A stretch of DNA of 64,000 nucleotides from Bacteroidales bacterium (GTDB lineage Bacteria > Bacteroidota > Bacteroidia > Bacteroidales > VadinHA17): the NCBI GenBank assembly GCA_009877105.1, contig WXFD01000050.1, positions 1 to 64,000 of the forward strand, read 5' to 3'. Positions 8,512-17,418 of this stretch are shown piece by piece. The notes under the pieces are model-generated. The model saw only the letters and a list, made by a program, of their open reading frames with translations, was not told the origin of the DNA and made no database searches. Every line of letters starts with the position of its first letter. Within the stretch, counting starts at the first letter, position 1. The translations under genes were made by a program, and so were the position numbers.

Positions 8512-9602
8512 TCTCTGAAATTACCTTCCTGAATTCTTATTCTGGCTTCCTTTACCAGTTTCATGTAAAAGGCAAGATTGTGAATACTTGCGATCTGGGC
8601 TCCAAGAATTTCTCCTGAAATAATGAGATGGCGCAGATAGGCCTTCGAATAATGACGGCTTATCCTGCTGGGACCGAAACTGTCGATGGGGTTGAAATCA
8701 TCCATCCATTTCCTGTTCCGTATGTTAATCACACCCTCCCCGGTGAAAAGCATTCCGTTGCGGCCATTACGGGTGGGCATCACGCAGTCAAACATATCGA
8801 CCCCCCTTTCAATTGCCTCAAGAATGTTTGCAGGAGTGCCCACACCCATCAGATATCTGGGTTTATCCTCCGGAAGGATCCCATTGACAATTTCCAGAAT
8901 CCTGTACATCTCTTCAGCCGGTTCTCCTACTGAAAGTCCTCCTATTGCGTTTCCCGCCAGTGATAATGATGCTATCTTTTCGGCAGAAAGCTTTCTCAGA
9001 TCGTCAAAGATGCTCCCCTGCACAATCGGGAAAAGATACTGATCGAATCCCCACAGGGGTTCAGACTGATTGTAACGCAATACTGCCCGGTCGAGCCATT
9101 TGTGAGTAAGCTCCATTGATTTCCTTGCGTACCGGTAATCGCAGGGAAACGGGGTGCACTCATCGAGGGCCATCATTATATCCGCACCTATAATCCGTTG
9201 AATATCAATCGTATTTTCGGGTGTGAAAACATGCTTTGACCCATCAATATGCGACCTGAAAATCGCACCTTCCTCACTAAGCTTCCTGTTCCTTGCAAGC
9301 GAAAAGATCTGGTAACCGCCGCTGTCAGTCAGGATAGGCTTTTCCCATCCCATGAACTCATGAAGTCCGCGGCAGCTTTTTAAAATATCCGTCCCGGGCC
9401 TGAGATAAAGATGATAGGTATTTCCCAGGATTATTTCTGCTCCTATCTCCTCAACCAGGTCCTGCTGCAATATTCCTTTTACGGTCCCGGCTGTTCCCAC
9501 CGGCATAAACACGGGTGTCTGAACATCTCCGCGGGAAGTTCTGAGGATTCCTGCGCGCGCATTTGTACCCCTGTCCCTGCTCTGTATTTCAAACAATACC
9601 AT
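8469..9602 (-). CDS. tgt: tRNA-guanine transglycosylase (queuine tRNA-ribosyltransferase)
   Basis: Exchanges G34 of tRNAs with GUN anticodons for preQ1 in queuosine synthesis. The ATG at 9602 (377 aa) gives the usual start 'MVLFEIQSRDRGTNARAG'; the frame extends upstream to 9665 but without family similarity. Core motifs are intact: 'ILTDSGGYQIFSL' (catalytic Asp), 'DECTPFP', 'NAIGGLSVGE', 'YLMGVGTP' and 'DCVMPTRNGRNG'. The C-terminal zinc site CxCxxC...H is degenerate: G310, S312 and S315 stand where the three cysteines are expected, while His341 is kept at the canonical 26-residue spacing. lptG overlaps its 3' end, so the two are probably co-transcribed. Confidence 0.94.
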   Translation of the reverse strand: MVLFEIQSRDRGTNARAGILRTSRGDVQTPVFMPVGTAGTVKGILQQDLVEEIGAEIILGNTYHLYLRPGTDILKSCRGLHEFMGWEKPILTDSGGYQIFSLARNRKLSEEGAIFRSHIDGSKHVFTPENTIDIQRIIGADIMMALDECTPFPCDYRYARKSMELTHKWLDRAVLRYNQSEPLWGFDQYLFPIVQGSIFDDLRKLSAEKIASLSLAGNAIGGLSVGEPAEEMYRILEIVNGILPEDKPRYLMGVGTPANILEAIERGVDMFDCVMPTRNGRNGMLFTGEGVINIRNRKWMDDFNPIDSFGPSRISRHYSKAYLRHLIISGEILGAQIASIHNLAFYMKLVKEARIRIQEGNFREWKNAMIKKLSARL

Positions 9603-9620
9603 CCTGCTGTTTTGGAACGA

Positions 9621-9628
9621 CAAAGGTA
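9621..9628 (-). promoter_or_regulatory. Bacteroidetes -7 box (TACCTTTG) for tgt
   Basis: Minus-strand TACCTTTG, 18 nt upstream of the tgt ATG at 9602, fits TAnnTTTG. A TTA rather than TTG lies at -33 spacing. Its position supports the shorter tgt start. Confidence 0.45.
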
Positions 9629-9760
9629 ATTCATTAGTTATGGCCTGTAAAATTAATATTAACAATTTTTGAAACTGGTCAATGTTTTTAGCTAAATTAA
9701 GAGGCTCACTTTTTGCATTCAGATTATCTTGCTAATATTGTCCCAATATTTGAAAACCAG

Positions 9761-10888
9761 ATGCTGATCAGGGAAAACTTAATCTTCAACATCGCTTTTA
9801 CTGTTTTTCTTCTATCTGCCGCTATCCAGTTGTTTTATTATTTCTTTTTTTTCCTCAGTGCAGGACTGTCCGGGAAAGCTGCTCAATCCCATGATTACAA
9901 ACCCGTATCTGTCATCATCTGCGCCAGGAACGAAGAAAAAAATCTGCGATTATATCTCACATCGGTACTTGAACAGGATTATCCCGATTTCGAAGTTATT
10001 GTGGTAAATGACTGCAGTGAAGATAATTCCTACAACGTCCTGGGAGAATTGCTTCCGGCTTATCCCCATCTCAGGATCAGCAATATAGCCAGAGACCCCA
10101 AATTTACCCACAACAAGAAATTTGCACAGTTCATCGGCATAAAAGCTGCAAAAAATGAGCTTCTTCTATTTACTGATGCCGATTGCCATCCCGAATCTGA
10201 CAACTGGATCAGGGGCATGGTTGATGGTTTTGATGAAAAAACTGATTTTGTACTCGGTTATGGGGGCTATTCATCGGAAAAAGGGCTACTCAATAAGTAC
10301 ATCAGGTTTGATACCATGATGATTGCCCTCCAGTATTTCGGAATGGCCCTCCGCGGTATGCCATACATGGGAGTGGGCCGGAACCTGGCTTACAGACGAT
10401 CGGTGTTTTTTAAAAACAAGGGCTTCGGACAACATTCCCACCTGCTGTCAGGTGACGATGACCTTTTTGTAAACAAACATGCCAACAGGCAGAATACTGC
10501 CGTTGAAACCAGCCGCGAAACACATACCAGATCCGTTCCTTCCCGGACATTTGCCGAATTCTTCCGCCAGAAAAGAAGACACTTAACAACGGCTCCTCAT
10601 TACAGGCTCCGCGACAGAATCATTCTCATTGCTGAACCTGCAACCCGGTTGCTTTTTTACATTTCATTCATAATCCTCTCCTTTTCCCGCTTCTGGCCCT
10701 ATGCGGTTGCAATCTTTGCGGGAAGGATGATTGTGCAATCAGTAACATTTAAATTTGCTGTGAAGAAGTTTAATGAACCAGGTATTTTCAAATATTCCTT
10801 ACTTTTCGATATATTTTCTCCATTTCTGAACTTAGCATTTTATTTAAGCAATTACCTGCAGAGCCCCGGAAAAAACCAATGGAAATAG
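9761..10888 (+). CDS. Glycosyltransferase family 2, membrane-anchored
   Basis: Transfers a sugar from a nucleotide-sugar to an unknown acceptor at the cytoplasmic face of the membrane. From the ATG at 9761 (375 aa; a TTG at 9713 is the longer option) there is an N-terminal helix (about 8-34), the GT-A domain beginning 'PVSVIICARNEEKNL', the 'VVNDCSEDNS' loop, the metal-binding TDAD at 138-141, 'SGDDDLFVN', and the acceptor-site QKRRH. Two or three hydrophobic segments follow near the C-terminus. The layout resembles processive GT2 enzymes but is short. It overlaps the sigma-factor gene by 10 nt; the substrate cannot be inferred. Confidence 0.85.
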   Translation: MLIRENLIFNIAFTVFLLSAAIQLFYYFFFFLSAGLSGKAAQSHDYKPVSVIICARNEEKNLRLYLTSVLEQDYPDFEVIVVNDCSEDNSYNVLGELLPAYPHLRISNIARDPKFTHNKKFAQFIGIKAAKNELLLFTDADCHPESDNWIRGMVDGFDEKTDFVLGYGGYSSEKGLLNKYIRFDTMMIALQYFGMALRGMPYMGVGRNLAYRRSVFFKNKGFGQHSHLLSGDDDLFVNKHANRQNTAVETSRETHTRSVPSRTFAEFFRQKRRHLTTAPHYRLRDRIILIAEPATRLLFYISFIILSFSRFWPYAVAIFAGRMIVQSVTFKFAVKKFNEPGIFKYSLLFDIFSPFLNLAFYLSNYLQSPGKNQWK

Positions 10889-11478
10889 CTTCAAACGAAT
10901 TATCGGAAAAGGCAAAAAATGATCTCCTTTTCGTCAATATGGCAAGAAACGGCGATGAAAAGGCTTTTGCAACCCTGATGAACCGCTACCGCGATTCAAT
11001 CTACTATATGCTCCTGAAGATGGTTAACAATATCCCTGATGCTGAAGATCTTACTATTGAAGCTTTCGGCAAGGCATTTCGTAACCTGGATTCCTATACT
11101 CCCGAATTTGCCTTCAGCACATGGCTGTTTAAGATAGCCACCAACAACTGCATCGATTTCATAAGAAGGAAGCATGCTTTTCCGTCCGCCATTCAACAGT
11201 CACAGGATGATCTTGAATCAATCACCAGGAACATACAATCGGATCTTCCCGACCCGGAAGAGACTCTGATAAACGATCAGAAGATAGCCGTCCTGCGCAG
11301 CGTCGTCAACCAGCTGAAACCCAGGTACAGGCAGCTTATTGAACTAAGATACTACAAGGAATATTCATACGAGGAAATTGCTTCCGAACTGAATCTTCCG
11401 CTGGGAACTGTCAAAGCCCAGCTTTTCAGGGCCAAAAACCTGCTTTACAACATTTTCAAAAAAACCGGCAACAGATAG
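10879..11478 (+). CDS. Sigma-70 family (ECF-type) RNA polymerase sigma factor
   Basis: Promoter-recognition subunit of about ECF size (199 aa). Region 2 covers about 15-95, with 'FATLMNRYRDSIYYMLLKMV', 'DAEDLTIEAFGKAFRNL' and 'FSTWLFKIATNNCIDFIRR'. Region 4 covers about 135-190, with the helix-turn-helix 'YSYEEIASELNLPLGTVKAQLFRAKNLL'. No anti-sigma factor is encoded next to it, which is unusual for SusC-linked ECF factors but common for the housekeeping-linked sigma of Bacteroidetes. The gene is sandwiched between GT2 (10-nt overlap) and rsmG (1-nt overlap), so translation is probably coupled. Confidence 0.92.
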   Translation: MEIASNELSEKAKNDLLFVNMARNGDEKAFATLMNRYRDSIYYMLLKMVNNIPDAEDLTIEAFGKAFRNLDSYTPEFAFSTWLFKIATNNCIDFIRRKHAFPSAIQQSQDDLESITRNIQSDLPDPEETLINDQKIAVLRSVVNQLKPRYRQLIELRYYKEYSYEEIASELNLPLGTVKAQLFRAKNLLYNIFKKTGNR

Positions 11479-12104
11479 TGATCCGGGATATAATCCGATA
11501 TTTCCCCTTTGTCACAGCAGTCCAGACAGACAGGTTCGGCCAGCTTCGGGAAATATATGAATACTGGAACAGCAGGATAAACCTGGTATCACGCAAGGAT
11601 ATGGATAATTTCTATATCCATCATGTTCTGCATTCCCTTTCAATAGCGAAAATAATCCGGTTCCTGGATGGAACCAGTATCCTGGATGTAGGAACCGGAG
11701 GAGGATTTCCTGGGATCCCACTGGCAATAATGTTCCCCGGTTGTAAATTCTTTTTGCTTGATTCCATTGGAAAAAAGATCAAAGCCGTGGCTGGGGTGGC
11801 TGAAACACTCGGCCTGGAAAATGTTACCGTCGTAAGGAAACGTGCCGAAGACGAAACGGAACGATTTGATTTTGCAGTGAGCAGGGCATTAATGCCAATT
11901 CCGGGATTTGTTAACCTTGTAACCAAGAATATCACCCCGGCCGGCAGAAACACCCTTGAAAACGGTATAATCTATCTTAAGGGAGGTGATATAGATGAAG
12001 AGATCAGACCATTCAGGAATAAGGTTAAGATTTGGAACATAAGTAACTATTTCGACGAGCCATATTTTGAGACGAAAAAGGTCATTTATATCCCGGTATT
12101 TTAA
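11478..12104 (+). CDS. rsmG: 16S rRNA (guanine527-N7)-methyltransferase
   Basis: Methylates G527 of 16S rRNA using SAM. The 208-aa protein starts at a GTG whose G is the last base of the sigma-factor TAG stop (TAGTG). N-terminal 'YEYWNSRINLVSRKD' and 'HHVLHSLSI' precede the SAM-binding glycine motif 'ILDVGTGGGFPGIPLA' (68-83), then 'LLDSIGKKIKAV', 'RAEDETERFDFAVSRAL' and 'LKGGDIDEEI'. All are typical of RsmG/GidB. It ends the GT2-sigma-rsmG operon. Loss of RsmG is known in other bacteria to give low-level streptomycin resistance. Confidence 0.95.
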   Translation: MIRDIIRYFPFVTAVQTDRFGQLREIYEYWNSRINLVSRKDMDNFYIHHVLHSLSIAKIIRFLDGTSILDVGTGGGFPGIPLAIMFPGCKFFLLDSIGKKIKAVAGVAETLGLENVTVVRKRAEDETERFDFAVSRALMPIPGFVNLVTKNITPAGRNTLENGIIYLKGGDIDEEIRPFRNKVKIWNISNYFDEPYFETKKVIYIPVF

Positions 12105-12123
12105 TGCAATAATACTCCCGTCG

Positions 12124-12153
12124 TTGCATGATTAAAAAAAATGTCTAAATTTG
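12124..12153 (+). promoter_or_regulatory. Canonical Bacteroidetes promoter for rpmH
   Basis: TTG at 12124-12126, a 19-nt spacer, then TAAATTTG at 12146-12153: an exact match to the -33/-7 consensus. The rpmH ATG follows 39 nt after the -7 box. Confidence 0.7.
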
Positions 12154-12192
12154 CGCTTTCAAATTACTGTTTAAAATTTAACAATAAGAGTC

Positions 12193-12348
12193 ATGAAAAG
12201 GACGTATCAGCCTTCCAGGAGAAAAAGAGCAAACAAGCATGGTTTCAGGGAAAGAATGTCCACACCAAATGGAAGGAGGGTATTGGCTGCCCGCAGGGCT
12301 AAAGGCAGAAAAAAACTAACCGTTTCTTCAGAACTGAAATTGAAATAA
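12193..12348 (+). CDS. rpmH: 50S ribosomal protein bL34
   Basis: A 51-aa, strongly basic protein beginning [18 protein letters not shown] and containing '[22 protein letters not shown]', the full bL34 signature. It is a component of the large ribosomal subunit near the exit-tunnel region. The gene has its own promoter and is followed 26 nt later by a rho-independent terminator. In many bacteria rnpA follows rpmH; here the next gene is mqnE, so rnpA is elsewhere. Confidence 0.98.
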   Translation: MKRTYQPSRRKRANKHGFRERMSTPNGRRVLAARRAKGRKKLTVSSELKLK

Positions 12349-12374
12349 CCCGGAATAAAATCGCTTAATAAAAG

Positions 12375-12406
12375 AGGTGTCCGTCGGGGACGCCTTTTTT
12401 ATTTTT
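12375..12406 (+). terminator. Rho-independent terminator of rpmH
   Basis: An 8-bp stem (AGGTGTCC / GGACGCCT, one G-T wobble) with loop GTCGG is followed by TTTTTT-A-TTTTT. A standard intrinsic terminator on the plus strand. Confidence 0.85.
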
Positions 12407-12471
12407 CTTCCGGGCCGTCATTAAAAATGAATATATGATCATGATGTTACCGCAGCCGAAAAAGAAATTGC

Positions 12472-12479
12472 TAATTTTG
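12472..12479 (+). promoter_or_regulatory. Bacteroidetes -7 box (TAATTTTG) for the mqnE operon
   Basis: TAATTTTG fits TAnnTTTG and ends 17 nt before the mqnE ATG, downstream of the rpmH terminator. The -33 element is not clear. Confidence 0.45.
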
Positions 12480-12496
12480 CACCATCCGAAAAGCAT

Positions 12497-13612
12497 ATGA
12501 TAAATCCTGAAAAATATATAAGTGATCCAGCACTCCTGAAAATTGCAGAAAAGATTACAGATGAAAAACGCATCACTCCCGAAGAAGGACTTACGCTTTA
12601 TCAAAATGCCGGCTTGCCCCTGCTGGGTCTTCTTGCCGGAATAGTCAGGAGACGAATAAATGGTGAAAATGCCTTTTTCATCAGGAATTTCCATATAGAA
12701 CCCACAAACAGATGCATTTATAATTGCAGGTTCTGCTCCTACCGCAAGCCGCCAAAACATCCTGAGAGCTGGGATTTAAGCCATGAACAGATGCTTGAGA
12801 CAGTAAAAAGGTTTGACGGCAGACAGATTGAGGAAGTTCATATTGTAGGAGGCGTACATCCTGAACATGATCTTCATTACTACGGAGAGCTGATCAGGCA
12901 AATCAAACAATACCGCCCGGGGCTTCATATTAAAGCATTCTCGGCCATTGAACTGGATTATATGATAAGGAAAAGCGGATATTCCCTTGAAGAAGGACTC
13001 GGAATCCTTAAAGATTACGGGTTGGATTCAATACCGGGAGGCGGAGCCGAAATATTTGACGAACAAATCAGAAAGATCATCTGTCCCGAAAAAGCCTCCT
13101 CCGACATGTGGCTCAGGATTCATGAAACTGCCCACCTGGCAGGGATCCCATCAAACGCGACAATGCTTTACGGGCACATGGAAACATATTCCCATCGTAT
13201 CGACCATATGGAACGGCTTCGTCTATTACAGGATAAAACACAGGGATTCAATGCATTCATTCCCTTGAAATACAAAAGGGAGAATAACCCTATGTCGCAC
13301 CTGGGCGAGGTGAGCATGATTGAAGATCTGAGAAATTATGCCGTTTCCAGGATCTACCTCGACAATATTCCGCACCTGAAAGCCTACTGGCCCATGACAG
13401 GAAAAGAAGTTGCGCAGCTCAGCCTTTCATTCGGCACTGATGACCTTGATGGCACAATTGAAGATACCACACGCATATACTCCATGGCCGGCGCCGGAGA
13501 AAAGAACCCCGCAATGACTACAGAAGAAATCTGCAAGCTTATAAACGATGCCGGATTCAGGCCTGTTGAAAGGGATTCGCTTTATAATTTTATAACTACA
13601 TTTGCGTTATAA
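12497..13612 (+). CDS. mqnE: Aminofutalosine synthase (radical SAM), futalosine menaquinone pathway
   Basis: Radical-SAM enzyme that joins 3-enolpyruvylbenzoate and SAM to give aminofutalosine, an early step of menaquinone synthesis by the futalosine route. The 371-aa protein carries the [4Fe-4S] motif Cys73-x3-Cys77-x2-Cys80 in 'EPTNRCIYNCRFCSY', then 'VHIVGGVHPE', 'DSIPGGGAEIFDE' and 'KAYWPMTGKEVAQLSLSFGTDDLDG'. MqnC (dehypoxanthine futalosine cyclase) is a homologue; length and the C-terminal motif favour MqnE. It probably heads an operon with the PASTA protein (stop and next preferred start 20 nt apart). Confidence 0.85.
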   Translation: MINPEKYISDPALLKIAEKITDEKRITPEEGLTLYQNAGLPLLGLLAGIVRRRINGENAFFIRNFHIEPTNRCIYNCRFCSYRKPPKHPESWDLSHEQMLETVKRFDGRQIEEVHIVGGVHPEHDLHYYGELIRQIKQYRPGLHIKAFSAIELDYMIRKSGYSLEEGLGILKDYGLDSIPGGGAEIFDEQIRKIICPEKASSDMWLRIHETAHLAGIPSNATMLYGHMETYSHRIDHMERLRLLQDKTQGFNAFIPLKYKRENNPMSHLGEVSMIEDLRNYAVSRIYLDNIPHLKAYWPMTGKEVAQLSLSFGTDDLDGTIEDTTRIYSMAGAGEKNPAMTTEEICKLINDAGFRPVERDSLYNFITTFAL

Positions 13613-13631
13613 ATCTACACCAGGACACGGT

Positions 13632-14477
13632 ATGAGTCTCAAACACTTTATTTTAAGCAGGACCTTCCTGAAACATCTGGGACTTGCTGCAGTAATTTTT
13701 GTAGCCACTGTAATGATTATCCTGATATGGATGAATTTCTATACCCGTCATGGTCAGAGCAGACCGGTACCTGATTTTTTCGGCCTCACACAGGAACAGA
13801 CGGCACAACTTGCCAGAAAAAGCAAGCTTAGGTTTCAGATTATCGACTCTGTTTATACCTCTGAAGTACCGCGCGGCTGCATCGCAGAACAGAATCCCCG
13901 GCCAGGCTTCAGGGTAAAAAAATGGAGAAACATAATGCTGACAATCAATGCATTCAATCCCGAAATGGTTGCCATGCCAAATCTGGTTAACCTGCCCAAA
14001 AGGCAGGCACTTGCCCTTATCGAAAGTTCAGGTCTTGAAATGGGAACTCCCATCTACATACCCGACATTTCAATTGATGTGGTGATCAAACAGCTTTACA
14101 ACGGAAAGGAAATTATGGAAGGCGACTCAATTCAAAAAGGATCCATTATTGATCTGGTCCTTGGCAAGGGATTGAGCAACCAGAGAACAGATGTACCTGA
14201 CCTTGTGGGACTGAACCTTGATGCTGCGAAATCCAGGATCCTCGGGGCATCTCTTACTCTTGTCACTTCAATTTATGACAACACCATTCTGACAGGTGAG
14301 GATTCCGCAAAAGCGTTTGTATACAAACAGAATCCTGAATATAACATTGATGCAACAATACAGCTGGGTTCATCCGTTTACCTCTGGCTGACTGTTGACT
14401 CAGCCAAACTCCCATCCGATTCAACCAGGTTTGTGTTCGATACCATTCCTGAATTGTATTCAGGACAGTCAGAGTAA
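13632..14477 (+). CDS. PASTA-domain membrane protein
   Basis: A single-pass membrane protein with three extracytoplasmic PASTA repeats, a module that binds peptidoglycan or muropeptides in other proteins. From the ATG at 13632 (281 aa; another ATG at 13602 overlaps mqnE) a helix at about 14-36 follows a short basic N-terminus. PASTA 1 is at about 45-106 ('PVPDFFGLTQEQTAQLARKS'), PASTA 2 at about 113-179, and PASTA 3 at about 187-255 ('VPDLVGLNLDAAKSRI'). There is no kinase or transpeptidase domain. In Bacteroidetes such proteins are commonly next to rluD and ddl, which is nearly the case here. Role in the cell wall is inferred. Confidence 0.87.
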   Translation: MSLKHFILSRTFLKHLGLAAVIFVATVMIILIWMNFYTRHGQSRPVPDFFGLTQEQTAQLARKSKLRFQIIDSVYTSEVPRGCIAEQNPRPGFRVKKWRNIMLTINAFNPEMVAMPNLVNLPKRQALALIESSGLEMGTPIYIPDISIDVVIKQLYNGKEIMEGDSIQKGSIIDLVLGKGLSNQRTDVPDLVGLNLDAAKSRILGASLTLVTSIYDNTILTGEDSAKAFVYKQNPEYNIDATIQLGSSVYLWLTVDSAKLPSDSTRFVFDTIPELYSGQSE

Positions 14478-14481
14478 GCTG

Positions 14482-16338
14482 ATGACAAAAGAGAAGATCA
14501 TTTATATTATCCTGCTGATTCTTGTTCCACTGGTCAGCTATTCCCAGGAGCTGGTAACCGGTCTTCAGGTGAATCCACTCGTAAAAGCGGACAAGTACCG
14601 TTCAGGTAGCACCAAGGGTGACGGGGATATCGTTGAGCTGCCGTTCATCGACGACTTCTCAGGGGAATCTCATTTGCCCGATCCCAGGTACTGGAGCGAT
14701 AATGAAGTCTTCATCAACAACACTTATACTGACAAGCAAATCACAAAAGGGGTGGCCACATTTGATGCCATTGACGGAAACGGGCGACTTTATGAGACAA
14801 TAACCCCGGCAGGTTTCGAAGCGGATCATCTCACCTCCCAGCCAATTAATCTCAATTATCCGAAAACTGACAACATATGGTTGAGCTTTTATTACCAGCC
14901 CGGCGGTCTTGGAGATCTGCCCGAACCCAAAGACAGCCTGGTGCTTCAGTTCTATGCCCCGGATGAAGCACAGTGGTTTCCGGTGTGGAAGGCAGCCGGC
15001 GGGGAAAGGCAGGACAGGTTTAAACCGGTCATGATCCGGATCGACCATGAACGGTACCTGAAAAGCGGATTCAGATTCAGATTCATCAACTGGGCGAGCC
15101 TGAACCCTGACCTCAGCGAGCCTTCCATTGTCGGTAACTGCGATCACTGGCATGTTGACTATGTTTATCTCAACAGGAACAGGAATGAAGCCGACTCTAT
15201 CCATAGGGATGTTGCTTTTACAACGCCACTGAGATCATTGCTCAAGACCTATGAAGCCATGCCCTGGAAACAATTCAGACAGGTTTTCCTGCAGGAAATG
15301 GAAGCCTCAATACCGATTCATTACCGGAATAACGACATCATTGTCAGGAACGTAACCCGTAATTTCACAATCCGCGATATGCACAGGGGCACACTTGCTC
15401 ATTCCTTCTCTGCCGGGGCAAGAAACATCGATCCCCAGACAAGTTCAGACTACAATGCAGCGCTCATTTATACCTTTAATACTGCAAATACCGATTCTGC
15501 CCTTTTCCTGGTCACATCATACCTGATTACAGACGGATTTGACCGTAAAGAAAATGACACAATAAAATACAATCAGGTTTTCAGCAATTATTTTGCATAC
15601 GACGACGGCACCTCTGAAGGAGGTTACGGAATTAACGGCCTCGGATCCAGAAATGCCATGGTGGCTCTCAGGTTCAAATCCTATATGCAGGATACTCTCC
15701 GGGCGGTCAGCATTTGCTTCAATGACAGTTATCTGAAGTCCAATCTGAGAACATTTGATATCGTTGTATGGAACGACATCAATGACAGGCCGGGTGATAT
15801 AATCTATTCATTCGAGGGAGTGATGGTCGAACAGGGAAAAGACATAAACGGGTTTTACACCTATGTGCTTCCCGACGGTGTTATGGTAGATGATGTGTTT
15901 TATGTGGGCTGGAAACAACGATCTGAAACTTTTCTCAATGCCGGGTTTGATATAAACACACCTCACAGGGGAAGGCAGTTTTACTGGCTGAACGGACAAT
16001 GGTACCAATCCATGGTAAACGGCAGCGTAATGATAAGACCCATCACAGGCCCTCCCGTCAAGCCAGCTTCTTCCGATGATTCCGTTACAGAAGAAAGGAA
16101 ATCGGTATTAAGGATATGGCCAAATCCTGCAAATGATTTTATAAACATTGAATCTGAAGATCTCAGGCTTTCGCGTTCAGCCTTCATAACTATCATCGAT
16201 CTTACGGGCCGGCAGATAATGAAGGTTCCCTACGCCGAAAGAATCGATGTGTCGATGCTCAGGGCCGGCATTTACACAATGGTGACAACTATCAACAACA
16301 GGCCGGCGGGAAACTTACGATTCATAAAAACCAAATAA
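14482..16338 (+). CDS. T9SS-exported protein with type A C-terminal sorting domain
   Basis: The ATG at 14482, 4 nt after the PASTA stop, gives an immediate signal peptide (MTKEKIIYIILLILVPLVSYSQ); the frame extends back to 14395 inside the PASTA gene without a signal. The mature protein (~597 aa) is beta-rich with no catalytic motif I recognise. The last ~80 residues ('VLRIWPNPANDFINIESEDLR... GNLRFIKTK') form a type A T9SS sorting domain, including WPNPANDFINI and 'DVSMLRAGIYTMV'. It is thus predicted to cross the outer membrane by type IX secretion and be anchored at the surface. It is embedded between PASTA and rluD genes with tight spacing. Function unknown. Confidence 0.85.
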   Translation: MTKEKIIYIILLILVPLVSYSQELVTGLQVNPLVKADKYRSGSTKGDGDIVELPFIDDFSGESHLPDPRYWSDNEVFINNTYTDKQITKGVATFDAIDGNGRLYETITPAGFEADHLTSQPINLNYPKTDNIWLSFYYQPGGLGDLPEPKDSLVLQFYAPDEAQWFPVWKAAGGERQDRFKPVMIRIDHERYLKSGFRFRFINWASLNPDLSEPSIVGNCDHWHVDYVYLNRNRNEADSIHRDVAFTTPLRSLLKTYEAMPWKQFRQVFLQEMEASIPIHYRNNDIIVRNVTRNFTIRDMHRGTLAHSFSAGARNIDPQTSSDYNAALIYTFNTANTDSALFLVTSYLITDGFDRKENDTIKYNQVFSNYFAYDDGTSEGGYGINGLGSRNAMVALRFKSYMQDTLRAVSICFNDSYLKSNLRTFDIVVWNDINDRPGDIIYSFEGVMVEQGKDINGFYTYVLPDGVMVDDVFYVGWKQRSETFLNAGFDINTPHRGRQFYWLNGQWYQSMVNGSVMIRPITGPPVKPASSDDSVTEERKSVLRIWPNPANDFINIESEDLRLSRSAFITIIDLTGRQIMKVPYAERIDVSMLRAGIYTMVTTINNRPAGNLRFIKTK

Positions 16339-16345
16339 TGCCCGG

Positions 16346-17371
16346 ATGGCTGAAGAGGAGCTTAATGAACAGCAGGAATTGTTCGAACATTACAGATATG
16401 TTGTCGATCCGGGTCAATCGCTGCTGAGAATTGACAAGTACCTTTCTTCAAGAATTGAGAATACATCGCGCACCAGGATCCAGAATGCAGCCAATGCCGG
16501 CAATATTCTTGTCAACAACTCTCCTGTCAGGCCTAATTATAAAGTCAAGCCGGGCGACACCGTTCAGATAGTCCTCCCGGTTCCTCCGAGGGAAATCGAA
16601 CTTATCCCTGAAGATCTGCCAATAAATATCCTCTATGAAGATGAAGACATGATAGTGGTTAACAAGGAACCGGGGATGGTTGTGCATCCGGCATACGGAA
16701 ATTATTCAGGGACCCTTATAAATGCCCTGATGTGGCATTTCAGGGAACTCCCACTTTTCAGTTCAGGTGAACTCCGCCCGGGTTTGGTGCACAGGATAGA
16801 TAAAAACACATCGGGCCTTCTGGTTGTGGCAAAGAATGAGCATGCTCTCAACAGGTTATCAAGACAGTTCTATGAAAGGACCACAGACCGTAGGTATGTT
16901 GCGATAATTTGGGGAGTTCCTGCTGCATCAGAAGGCACAATTACAGGTCATATAGGCAGGAATTTGCGTGACCGGAAAATTATGCAGGTTTTTCCTGACG
17001 GAAGTCAGGGAAAGCCGGCAATAACGCATTACAGGGTAATTGAAGACTTCGGTTATGTTTCAGTGATTGAATGCAGGCTGGAAACGGGCCGCACGCATCA
17101 GATACGAGCCCATTTCAGCTATATCCGTCATCCTCTGTTCAATGACGAAGAATACGGCGGGGATGAAATACTGAAAGGAACTACTTATGCCAAGTATTAT
17201 CAGTTTGTAAAAAACTGTTTCAGTTTACTTCCAAGGCAGGCCCTGCATGCAAAAACACTCAGTCTCGATCACCCTGTGACAGGCAAAAGACTGGTATTTG
17301 ACTCCGAACTGCCTGCGGACATGCAGCAGGTGATCAATAAATGGAGGAACTATGTTTCCGGCAGGGGCTGA
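16346..17371 (+). CDS. rluD: RluD-family 23S rRNA pseudouridine synthase
   Basis: Isomerises uridines in the 23S rRNA helix 69 region (1911/1915/1917 in E. coli). The 341-aa protein has an S4 RNA-binding domain (about 27-75, 'LRIDKYLSSRIENTSRTRIQNAANAGNILVNN'), then the RsuA/RluD catalytic domain with 'NKEPGMVVHP' and 'HRIDKNTSGLLVVAK' (catalytic Asp152), and 'ETGRTHQIRAHF'. Assignment to RluD rather than RluC rests on overall shape and context. It ends the mqnE-PASTA-T9SS operon, 7 nt after the T9SS protein, and converges on the TPM gene. Confidence 0.9.
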   Translation: MAEEELNEQQELFEHYRYVVDPGQSLLRIDKYLSSRIENTSRTRIQNAANAGNILVNNSPVRPNYKVKPGDTVQIVLPVPPREIELIPEDLPINILYEDEDMIVVNKEPGMVVHPAYGNYSGTLINALMWHFRELPLFSSGELRPGLVHRIDKNTSGLLVVAKNEHALNRLSRQFYERTTDRRYVAIIWGVPAASEGTITGHIGRNLRDRKIMQVFPDGSQGKPAITHYRVIEDFGYVSVIECRLETGRTHQIRAHFSYIRHPLFNDEEYGGDEILKGTTYAKYYQFVKNCFSLLPRQALHAKTLSLDHPVTGKRLVFDSELPADMQQVINKWRNYVSGRG

Positions 17372-17418
17372 AACAGGTCAGGTATAATGGATGTCGAACA
17401 TGGCTTTCCTGGCCTTTT

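Noticed and set aside
10879..11478. Sigma factor as a regulator of the SusCD locus
   Set aside because: It lies 47 kb away in a housekeeping operon without an anti-sigma gene, and this SusC lacks the STN signalling domain.
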